Assembly: GCF_002056295.1 (NCBI RefSeq)
Contig: NZ_CP020100.1
Span: 2,503,501 to 2,567,500 of the forward strand
Direction: 5' to 3'
DNA length: 64,000 nt
Origin: Halopseudomonas phragmitis
GTDB lineage: Bacteria > Pseudomonadota > Gammaproteobacteria > Pseudomonadales > Pseudomonadaceae
This document shows positions 44,747 to 51,950 of the stretch, piece after piece (position 1 is the first letter of the stretch; every line of letters begins with the position of its first letter). The position numbers and the translations under genes are program-made. The notes below the pieces were generated by a model that saw only the letters and a program-made list of their open reading frames with translations, made no database searches and was not told the origin of the DNA.

Positions 44747-44790
44747 TTGCGCAACTTTTTGCGCACTCGGTGTGCGCAACAATTTGCGCA
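44747..44790. promoter_or_regulatory. Cluster of TTGCGCAA palindromes, candidate Sfa upstream activating sites
   Basis: Four TGCGCA-containing half sites lie in 44 bp: TTGCGCAA (44747-44754), a perfect palindrome with arms TTGCGCAC/GTGCGCAA (44759-44779) and an overlapping one with arms TGCGCAA/TTGCGCA (44773-44790). They begin about 35 bp upstream of the -24 element, a usual place for enhancer-binding protein sites. Confidence 0.6.
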
Positions 44791-45042
44791 TTGGCGCCAG
44801 GCAAGGCGTATCCTAGTGGGGTGGCCTTGTCGAATCAAGGGATAAAGTGTGAACTGATTGGACTTTTATGGTGCTTGAAGGTGAATTGATATCAAGTTGT
44901 TATCGGGGTGAAATTAAGTTTGTAGTTTTGTGAACTTGTTGCTGTATTTTTTGCTGAATTCATGTTTGGGGTTGTGTCGGGCGGCAGGTGGGCGGAACAG
45001 CGGCTATGCTCCATAGATCCTTTATACGCACCGGAGATCGCC

Positions 45043-46515
45043 ATGAATGAGTCCCATGCGTCTGTCCTGTTGTTGGGGGCTGCCCAGTCCGAGAAGGTAG
45101 GGTTGCGCTTGCGCATGGCCAATCGTCATGGCCTGGTGGCCGGCGCCACGGGCACCGGCAAGACCATCACCTTGCAGGTAATGGCCCAGGGATTTTCCGA
45201 ACTGGGTGTGCCGGTCCTGGTCCCGGACATCAAGGGGGACTTTTCCGGAATTGCCAAGCCTGGTGTCATGAGTCCAGGGTTGGAGCGGCGTGCTGCGGCT
45301 GTTGGTTTGAGCGATCTGGTGCCGGCAGCAGCCCCAGTGGTGTTTTGGGATGTGCATGGCCAGCAGGGACATCCGTTGCGTCTGACTATGGCGCAGATGG
45401 GGCCGGTTCTGTTGGCGCGTTTGCTCAACCTCAATGACACCCAGAGTGGTGTGCTGCAGATTGTTTTTCGAGTTGCCGACGACAATGGCTGGCTGTTGCT
45501 CGACCTAAAGGATCTGCAGGCCATGTTGGCCCATGTCAATGAACTACGAACGGAAATCGGGCCTCGCTATGGCAATCTGTCGCCAGCCAGTATTGGCGCC
45601 ATACAGCGGGCTCTGCTGACGCTGGAAGCGCAGGGTGGCGCGGATCTGTTTGGCGAGCCGGCGGTCATGCTCGATGATTTTCTGCAAACCGATGAGCAGG
45701 GGCGTGGAGTGGTCAATATCCTGCATGCCGAGCGCCTGTACCGGGATAGCCCGCTGGCCTATTCAAGCATTTTATTGTGGTTGCTGTCAGAGCTGTTCGA
45801 GCAGTTGCCGGAGCAGGGCGATGCCGACAAGCCGAAGTTCGTGATGTTTTTCGATGAGGCGCATCTGCTGTTCAAGGATGTGCCCAAGGCGCTGGTTGAC
45901 CGGATTGAGCAGGTGGTGAGACTGATTCGCTCCAAAGGCGTGGGGGTGTACTTCGTGACTCAGAGCCCGCTGGATATTCCCGAGGTCGTGCTTGGTCAGT
46001 TGGGAAACCGTGTTCAACATGCCCTGCGTGCCTTTACACCGCGCGATCAGCGAGCCGTTCGTGCGGCGGCGCAGACCTTTCGAGCCAACCCGGGCCTGGA
46101 TTGCGAGACAGTGATAGCCGAGCTTGGCGTGGGCGAGGCTTTGGTGTCGGTGCTTGATGACAAGGGTGTGCCGACTCCGGTTGAGCGTGTGTTGGTGCGT
46201 CCGCCCGCGAGCCAGATGGGCCCGCTTACCGCGCAGGAACGCCGGGAGTTGTTGGCGGCATCGCCGTTGGCCGGGGTTTATGATCAGGTGCTGGATCGTG
46301 AGTCGGCCTATGAGATTCTCCGGGCCCAGGCTGAGCAGTCACTGAGGCAGCCTGCTACTCCGCCTGCCGGGCGAGCTCGCAAAACTGCCGAACCTGGTGC
46401 CGCACTCGGTGGAATGCTGGGGAGTATGGGGCGGGCGGCAATGCGCAGCATTGGCACCCAGTTGGGGAGGCAGATTGCGCGGGGGCTGCTGGGGTCGCTC
46501 AGCGGGAAGCGCTAG
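45043..46515 (+). CDS. HerA-like DUF853 ATPase
   Basis: 490 residues. A HerA/FtsK-like P-loop (GLVAGATGTGKTITLQVMAQ), VPDIKGDFSG, Walker B-like FVMFFDEAHLLF and the arginine-finger region LIRSKGVGVYFVTQSP match the DUF853 (YjgR-like) family. These are soluble hexameric ATPases of uncertain role, possibly DNA translocation. I chose the ATG at 45043 with GGAG upstream. The C-terminal about 80 residues are Gly/Arg/Ala-rich and probably disordered. The 404 bp between it and tssA carry the T6SS control region. I see no clear promoter for this gene, only AT-rich sequence. Confidence 0.87.
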   Translation: MNESHASVLLLGAAQSEKVGLRLRMANRHGLVAGATGTGKTITLQVMAQGFSELGVPVLVPDIKGDFSGIAKPGVMSPGLERRAAAVGLSDLVPAAAPVVFWDVHGQQGHPLRLTMAQMGPVLLARLLNLNDTQSGVLQIVFRVADDNGWLLLDLKDLQAMLAHVNELRTEIGPRYGNLSPASIGAIQRALLTLEAQGGADLFGEPAVMLDDFLQTDEQGRGVVNILHAERLYRDSPLAYSSILLWLLSELFEQLPEQGDADKPKFVMFFDEAHLLFKDVPKALVDRIEQVVRLIRSKGVGVYFVTQSPLDIPEVVLGQLGNRVQHALRAFTPRDQRAVRAAAQTFRANPGLDCETVIAELGVGEALVSVLDDKGVPTPVERVLVRPPASQMGPLTAQERRELLAASPLAGVYDQVLDRESAYEILRAQAEQSLRQPATPPAGRARKTAEPGAALGGMLGSMGRAAMRSIGTQLGRQIARGLLGSLSGKR

Positions 46516-47428
46516 CCGGGCATCTGGGCACAGGGCAGGCCTCTGGTGAGCTCTGCTCCAGGCATTCGCGGGTTTTGGCCGCTTCGTTTTCACAGCCCAG
46601 GGCTTCGAGCGTGACCAGCAGGTTGTTCCAGCCGGCGGACAGGCCTGGGTGGCGTTCCACCACCTGGCTGAACTGCTGCATGGCTTCGCGCGGTTTGTTT
46701 TGCGCCCAGGCGATGTTACCCAGGGCAAAGCCTGCTACCGGCTCGTCGGGCCAGTGTTTCTGGGCTGTCAGGTAGGCGGTAGTGGCGGTATCCAGGCGTC
46801 CAACCTGCTCCAGATCATTGGCTGCTCGCAGGTATGCCAGGGGCTCGGCGCTGGCCGGCAGCTGTTCGGGAGGAAGAGTAAGCTGCGCCCAGTTGTCGGC
46901 CCGGCGCCAGGTGCGCAGAAAAACCTTGAACGGCTCGCGCTGGGCCTGGTTCAGGCCGCTGTGCAGGATCAGCTCCTGGCTGTTGAGGTCATAACCAACC
47001 GCTACTGCGTAGTGCCACTGCGGGTACCAGTTGAACGCCAGATTCTGCATGACCAATACCGGGTTGCCTGCGGCCAGCTCGGCCAGCAGATTCTCCAGTT
47101 TGCCATTCAGGGGATAGACCAATAAGTCCTGCTCCCGGGCTGCGGCAACCATCTCGACTTGCAGGGTGCCCTGACGCTCGGGCAGATAGACCCTGTCCTT
47201 GAGTGTATCCGGTGAGGCTTCTATGCCGCGCTGGTTGAGCATCATGGCTAGCGAGGCTGGGCCGCACTGATAGGCGTCCTGGGGATGAAAGGGCACATCA
47301 AGCATCACCCGAGGTGGCAGGTGATCGAGTTGCTCGGGTGAGGGCAGGTGGAGCTGCCGCCCGGCGCAGGCTGACAGCAAAACTGCCAGCCCGAGCAGGG
47401 CAAGAGTGCGTAACAGGTTCAAGATCAA
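46499..47428 (-). CDS. PA2778-family C39-like peptidase lipoprotein with TPR repeats
   Basis: 309 residues. The signal peptide ends LLSAC (lipobox), so the protein is a periplasmic lipoprotein. The papain-like domain (about 40-190) has the catalytic cysteine in QCGPASLAMMLNQ and the histidine in WHYAVAVGYD. Two or more TPR-like repeats follow (about 205-290). It corresponds to the PA2778 family of cysteine peptidases. It overlaps the PA2779-family gene by 4 bp and is convergent with the HerA-like gene (17 bp overlap). The substrate is unknown. Confidence 0.88.
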   Translation of the reverse strand: MILNLLRTLALLGLAVLLSACAGRQLHLPSPEQLDHLPPRVMLDVPFHPQDAYQCGPASLAMMLNQRGIEASPDTLKDRVYLPERQGTLQVEMVAAAREQDLLVYPLNGKLENLLAELAAGNPVLVMQNLAFNWYPQWHYAVAVGYDLNSQELILHSGLNQAQREPFKVFLRTWRRADNWAQLTLPPEQLPASAEPLAYLRAANDLEQVGRLDTATTAYLTAQKHWPDEPVAGFALGNIAWAQNKPREAMQQFSQVVERHPGLSAGWNNLLVTLEALGCENEAAKTRECLEQSSPEACPVPRCPASASR

Positions 47429-47829
47429 CGGTTGATGCAGTTGACGAACTTGTAGACGTTGGTGGCGCAGAGCATGTCAGTGATGATGAAGATCACCAGA
47501 AACAGCACGATCACACCCAGCACGCCGGCACCGGCCGGGGCTTCATCAAGTTGGGCGTTGAAGTAGGCCAGTTCAGACGCGGTCAGGCTGTTGATGCGTT
47601 GCTCGACCTGGTCGGGGCTGACGCCCATGCTAGCCATTTTTTCCTGCACTGCCTGGTCGGCAAGCATGGCCTTGAGAGCGTCGCGGTCTACACTGAGCTG
47701 CTGGTCTGCGATCAGTTCGTGGGTGCCCACCATGGATGCCTGAACATGCAGACTGGTGAGACTGGTCAACATGAACAGCGCGGCCATCAGGATGGACAGG
47801 TAACGCTTGGTGGATTGCATGAACGTCAT
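47425..47829 (-). CDS. PA2779-family small membrane protein
   Basis: 134 residues. An N-terminal signal (KRYLSILMAALFMLTSLTSLHVQA) is followed by a polar periplasmic region with ISP-like repeats of helix (DALKAMLADQAVQEKMASMGVSPDQVEQRINSLTASEL) and a C-terminal transmembrane helix (GVLGVIVLFLVIFIITDML). GAGGAG is 8 nt before the ATG. It is coupled to the peptidase gene by ATGA, and the two are conserved together in Pseudomonas; it may be the peptidase's partner or substrate (inference). Confidence 0.85.
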   Translation of the reverse strand: MTFMQSTKRYLSILMAALFMLTSLTSLHVQASMVGTHELIADQQLSVDRDALKAMLADQAVQEKMASMGVSPDQVEQRINSLTASELAYFNAQLDEAPAGAGVLGVIVLFLVIFIITDMLCATNVYKFVNCINR

Positions 47830-47880
47830 GGTGGGTACTCCTCGTTATGGGTTCGGGCGTCCTTATAGCTGACGACCCAG

Positions 47881-47909
47881 TGCAGCACTGGTACTGGCCT
47901 AGTGCTGCA
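47881..47909. repeat. 9-bp inverted repeat upstream of the PA2779-family gene
   Basis: TGCAGCACT and AGTGCTGCA are separated by 11 nt, about 50 bp upstream of the gene. It has no U-tract, so a promoter operator is as likely as a hairpin. No other signal stands out in this 181-bp gap. Confidence 0.35.
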
Positions 47910-48010
47910 TTGAGCATAGCTGCTGCGCATAGGTCGACGTAATATCTGTGACTCCAAATTACCCCCAGGGTTCCTGGAGTATGCCGGCAATGTGATGCAA
48001 GTCACTGATT

Positions 48011-49294
48011 TTACACGCCGAGCTTGTCCCTCAGGTTGTAGTACCAGGCACCCATGGCGGTGAAAGGAATGCGCATCAACCGTCCGCCGGGGAAGGGGTA
48101 GTGGGGCAGTCCGGCAAAGGCGTCGAAACGTTCGGCCTGACCGCGCAGGGCTTCGGCCAAGAGCTTGCCGGCCAGATGGGTATAGGTAACGCCGTGGCCG
48201 CTGCAGCCCTGGGAGTAGTAGATATTGTTGCCGATGCGGCCCACCTGCGGCAGACGCGACAGTGTCAGCAGGAAATTGCCGGTCCAGGCGTAATCTATCT
48301 TCACACCCTTGAGTTGAGGGAAGGTCTTTTCCAGGTTGGGGCGGACCAGGCTTTCGATATTGGCTGGATCTCGTGCGCCATAAACCACGCCACCACCGAA
48401 GATCAGGCGCTTGTCGGCTGACAACCGGTAGTAGTCGAGCAGGTAGTTGCAGTCCTCGACGCAGTAGTCCTGGGGTAGCAGGCTGCTTGCCAGCTCGGGA
48501 TCGAGCGGCTCGGTGGTTACCACTTGGGTGCCGCAGGGCATGGACTTGGCCGCCAGTTGTGGCACCAGGTTGCCCAGGTAAGCGTTACCGGCGACAACCA
48601 CGTAATCGGCTTTTACCTGGCCCTGTTCGGTGTGGACTACCGGACGTTCGCCCTGGTCAATGCGAATCACTTTGGACTGTTCGTGAATGATGCCGCCCAG
48701 CGATTCAACCGCGGCAGCCTCCCCAAGGACCAGATTGAGCGGATGAATATGCCCGCTGCTCATGTCGAGCATGCCGCCGACATAGCGGTCGGTATTGACC
48801 ACCTCGCGGATTCGTTGGGCATCCAGCAATTCCAGCTGAGTGTGGCCGTAACGCTCCCACAGGGCTTTTTGCGCCTGCAGGTGCCCCATCTGCTTCTTGT
48901 TGAAGGCTGCGAATACGCCGCCATCTTTGAGGTCGCACTGAATGTTGTACTTGGCGATCCGTTCGCGAATGATGCGTCCACCCTCGAAAGCCATATCACC
49001 GATCAGGCGGGCCTGCTGAGCGCCTACGCTACGTTCGACTGCATCGATGTCCCGGCTATAGCTGTTGACGATCTGTCCGCCGTTGCGCCCTGAGGCGCCG
49101 AACCCGACCTTGGCGGCTTCCAGTACAGTAACCTTGAAACCGTGTTCAAGCAGGAACAGGGCGGTGGAAATACCGGTATAACCTGCGCCAATGATGCAGA
49201 CGTCGGTCTCGTGGTTGCCGTTGAGCGGCGGCCGCTCAGGGCTGGGGTTGGCGGATGCGGCGTAGTAGGACGTGGTATGCGGCGTATAGGCCAT
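48011..49294 (-). CDS. puuB: Gamma-glutamylputrescine oxidase-like FAD oxidoreductase
   Basis: 427 residues of the DAO family. The dinucleotide-binding motif VCIIGAGYTGISTALFL (residues 33-49), the covering GFGASGRNGGQIV loop and the C-terminal QGCSGHGVTYTHLAGKLLAEAL are typical of PuuB/PauB enzymes that oxidise gamma-glutamylated polyamines. It matches the position of the PauB-type gene near PA2778 in P. aeruginosa. No puuA/puuC partners are nearby, so substrate assignment is moderate. Confidence 0.82.
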   Translation of the reverse strand: MAYTPHTTSYYAASANPSPERPPLNGNHETDVCIIGAGYTGISTALFLLEHGFKVTVLEAAKVGFGASGRNGGQIVNSYSRDIDAVERSVGAQQARLIGDMAFEGGRIIRERIAKYNIQCDLKDGGVFAAFNKKQMGHLQAQKALWERYGHTQLELLDAQRIREVVNTDRYVGGMLDMSSGHIHPLNLVLGEAAAVESLGGIIHEQSKVIRIDQGERPVVHTEQGQVKADYVVVAGNAYLGNLVPQLAAKSMPCGTQVVTTEPLDPELASSLLPQDYCVEDCNYLLDYYRLSADKRLIFGGGVVYGARDPANIESLVRPNLEKTFPQLKGVKIDYAWTGNFLLTLSRLPQVGRIGNNIYYSQGCSGHGVTYTHLAGKLLAEALRGQAERFDAFAGLPHYPFPGGRLMRIPFTAMGAWYYNLRDKLGV

Positions 49295-49387
49295 GATGCA
49301 CCTTTTGTTGAATATTTTTTACAATCTAGGCTGATGCTACCCCCTGAATGGGTTTATTGCCAGAGGGTGATCAAAAAAAATGACAGA

Positions 49388-49876
49388 TCAGGTCTGTGTC
49401 TGCTGGCCAGTGAAGTGCAGCAGGTTGCCGCAGCGGCGGCACAGATATTGGCGCCCCTTGGTCACCCAGGCGTGGCGCTGGGCGGTAAACGGCAGGTGCT
49501 CGGCACAGCCGCAGCGGTACAGGTACTGGGTCGAGCGTCGGCGCGGTACCTGATACGTGTGGCAGCGCTGGGCGGGCAGGCCGTAGAGGTGGGTCATCAG
49601 TCCTTGCCATTCCCGGCCGTGAGGTTTGATCCGTGGGCCGTATAACTGGTGGGCAATCAGGTGAGCAACTTCGTGGGCCACGGTCTGACGCAGGAAGTCG
49701 GCGCTGTTCTGCCGGTACATCAGGGCATTGAAGCGCAAGCGGTTGTCATTCAGGTAGGCGACTCCCGCTCGCTGACCGCGCAGGTCGAGATCGACCCGAG
49801 GGCGAGGGAAATGGCGGCCGAAATGCTGTTCGGCCAGCCGATAGCAGTCTTCAAGGCGTTGCATGAGCTGGTCCAT
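49388..49876 (-). CDS. sprT: SprT-family zinc metalloprotein
   Basis: 162 residues. The zinc site HEVAHLIAHQ (HExxH) is followed by the third ligand region HGREWQGLM and a C-terminal zinc ribbon with CxC..CxxC (RCGCAEH..CRRCGN). SprT-domain proteins are related to the eukaryotic protease Spartan; the bacterial role is not established. It lies downstream of the flavodoxin-fold gene on the same strand. Confidence 0.9.
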   Translation of the reverse strand: MDQLMQRLEDCYRLAEQHFGRHFPRPRVDLDLRGQRAGVAYLNDNRLRFNALMYRQNSADFLRQTVAHEVAHLIAHQLYGPRIKPHGREWQGLMTHLYGLPAQRCHTYQVPRRRSTQYLYRCGCAEHLPFTAQRHAWVTKGRQYLCRRCGNLLHFTGQQTQT

Positions 49877-49943
49877 GCGCCAAGTATAATGCTGCTAAGG
49901 CCCGCTCCAGAAGCCTTGGCTCCCTTACGGGATGACCTGCAGG

Positions 49944-50411
49944 TCAGAAGATACTGTTATCCAGACCGGCAGCCACATACAGACCAAGGTCATAGGCCTG
50001 GTCGGCAAAGCTTTCCTGCCACTCGCCCTTGAGGATCAGAGGATCCTGGACCCATTGCCAGCGCAGACCCGTTACGATCGACTCGATTGCCCGGCGGGTT
50101 CCGGTGCCATCCATGCCGGCGCGGATGTACAGGGCGCAGGGTAGCCCTTGCTTTTTTTCCAATACCGGGTAGTAGCAGCGGTCAAAGAAGTCCTTGAGCG
50201 CTCCGCTCATGTAGCCGAGGTTCTCTGTGGTGCCGAGGATGATGGCATCGGCCTGCAGCACGTCTTCCGGCACCGCTTCAAGCGGCGGGCGCCAGAGTGC
50301 CTCGACCTGCTCGATATCGCTGTGGCTGGCGCCCTGCAAGACGGCTTCCACCAGCTTTCGAGTGTTCTCGGAAGGGGCATGAGCGACGATCAGCAGACGT
50401 TTGTTCGACAT
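49944..50411 (-). CDS. Flavodoxin-fold NAD(P)H-dependent oxidoreductase
   Basis: 155 residues. The flavodoxin-like start LLIVAHAPSENTRKLVEAV binds the FMN phosphate, and GTTENLGYMSGALKDFFDRCYYP resembles the WrbA/ArsH-type flavin-binding loop. It is probably an FMN reductase of unknown physiological substrate. It is divergent from the MFS gene at 50592; the 180-bp gap is AT-rich and should hold both promoters. Confidence 0.85.
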   Translation of the reverse strand: MSNKRLLIVAHAPSENTRKLVEAVLQGASHSDIEQVEALWRPPLEAVPEDVLQADAIILGTTENLGYMSGALKDFFDRCYYPVLEKKQGLPCALYIRAGMDGTGTRRAIESIVTGLRWQWVQDPLILKGEWQESFADQAYDLGLYVAAGLDNSIF

Positions 50412-50591
50412 GGGGATTTCCGTTTTCGGTATGTTTCCAGTGTAGCGTTATCGGAGCCCGGGTTGGAGGTGTGTGGGTTTTCTTGGCGCTCCTGTTGCGG
50501 TATGGTTTTTAGAGTTAAATATAAATTACGCACCTTTTTCACCCGCCTACCTGCCTGGCACCGAAAACAACCGTATGGGAGATTCGGTTCC

Positions 50592-51890
50592 ATGTTCAGA
50601 CTGTTGTTGCCGATTGGCGCCTTGCTGACCGGGATTGCCTTGCTGCTGCTGGGCACCGGGCTGCTCAATACCCTGCTGGCTCTGCGCGGCAGCGCCGAGG
50701 GGTTCTCCGACCAGATGCTGGGGCTGCTTGGCTCTGCCTATTTCGTTGGCTTCATTGTTGGTACCTGGTTGTGCCCGCGACTGATCCGGCGGATGGGACA
50801 TGTGCGGGCATTTGCCTTCTTTGCGGCAGCGACCTCGGTCTGCGTGCTGCTTCACAGTCTGCTGGTCGATGCGCCGGTCTGGCTCCTGTTACGAGTGGTC
50901 ACCGGCGTGGCCCTGGTCGGGATCTACACGGTGATTGAAAGCTGGCTCAATACCCAGGCACCAAATGAGCACCGTGCGCAGGTGTTTGCCGCCTATATGG
51001 CAGTCAACCTGCTGGCGCTAGCCATGGCACAACAGCTTCTGCATCTGGATAGTCCGTTGGTCTTCACTTTGTTCGCCGTGGCGGCAATGCTGGTGGTGGT
51101 CGCCTTGATGCCGGTTGTCGCCACTCGTTTACCGCAGCCCGAGATCAGTGACACACCGGCCTTGCCGCTGGCCCGGATCTGGCAAGCGGCGCCTGTTGCC
51201 TGCGCCGGCGCACTGCTCTCGGGTCTGGCGATGGGCGGGTTCTGGGGCTTGGGTGCGGTTTATGCGGCCCGTATGGGGATGCAGACGGCGCAAATCGCGG
51301 GATTCGTGTCGCTGGTGATCATTGCTGGCGCGCTACTGCAGTGGCCCTTGGGCTGGTTGTCTGATCGTATCGACCGGCGCCGGGCAGTTTGTCTGGTTTC
51401 TGCGCTGGCGGCGCTGGGCGGGCTATTGATGGCGCTGCTTGGGCCTTTCGGTCAATGGTTGCTGGTCGCTGCGGCGGTGTTTGGTGCCGGCGCCTTTGCG
51501 GTCTATCCGACAGTGGTTGCTCACCTGGTTGATCATTTACACAAGGAAGATATTTTATCCGGCAATGCCGCGCTGTTGATGCTGCATGCACTGGGTGCCG
51601 CAGTGGGGCCAGCTTTGGCTGGGGCATTGATGGGGCTGACCGCTGCATTGGCCCTGCCGCTGTTTTTTACCCTCATGTTCGGTCTGTGCGCCGTGTATGC
51701 CTGGCAGCAGGTGCGTGCAGGACGCGATCGCATCGTTGAGGAGCCGGCCCACTTCGTGCCGATGTTGCGGACCTCGCCGACCGTACTGGAAATGATGCTG
51801 GACGAAGACCCGGAGGCCGCAGAGCAGCCGGTCAATCATGCGAAATCGCCCGAACCTGCCGACGAAGCGGACGAGCCAAGCCGCGGCTGA
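50592..51890 (+). CDS. MFS transporter (YcaD-like)
   Basis: A 433-residue, 12-helix protein. Features are FVGFIVGTWLCPRLIRRMGHVRAFAFFAA between helices 2 and 3, YTVIESWLNTQAPNEHRAQVFA (the ESWLN signature of the YcaD/UMF-like subfamily) and WPLGWLSDRIDRRRAV in the central loop. A hydrophilic acidic C-terminal tail of about 60 residues (ending EPADEADEPSRG) is cytoplasmic. The start at 50592 has GGGAG upstream; the frame is open further but overlaps the divergent promoter region. Substrate unknown. Confidence 0.88.
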   Translation: MFRLLLPIGALLTGIALLLLGTGLLNTLLALRGSAEGFSDQMLGLLGSAYFVGFIVGTWLCPRLIRRMGHVRAFAFFAAATSVCVLLHSLLVDAPVWLLLRVVTGVALVGIYTVIESWLNTQAPNEHRAQVFAAYMAVNLLALAMAQQLLHLDSPLVFTLFAVAAMLVVVALMPVVATRLPQPEISDTPALPLARIWQAAPVACAGALLSGLAMGGFWGLGAVYAARMGMQTAQIAGFVSLVIIAGALLQWPLGWLSDRIDRRRAVCLVSALAALGGLLMALLGPFGQWLLVAAAVFGAGAFAVYPTVVAHLVDHLHKEDILSGNAALLMLHALGAAVGPALAGALMGLTAALALPLFFTLMFGLCAVYAWQQVRAGRDRIVEEPAHFVPMLRTSPTVLEMMLDEDPEAAEQPVNHAKSPEPADEADEPSRG

Positions 51891-51950
51891 GCTGTCCGTT
51901 GTGTTTATGGCTCCGGCTGGTTGGCCGGGGCCGGAAGAGGGGAATCTGTC

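Noticed and set aside
44639-44791. Extended tssA start at 44791
   Set aside because: The extra 51 codons cross the predicted sigma54 promoter and are not TssA-like; the ATG at 44638 begins at the conserved N-terminus.
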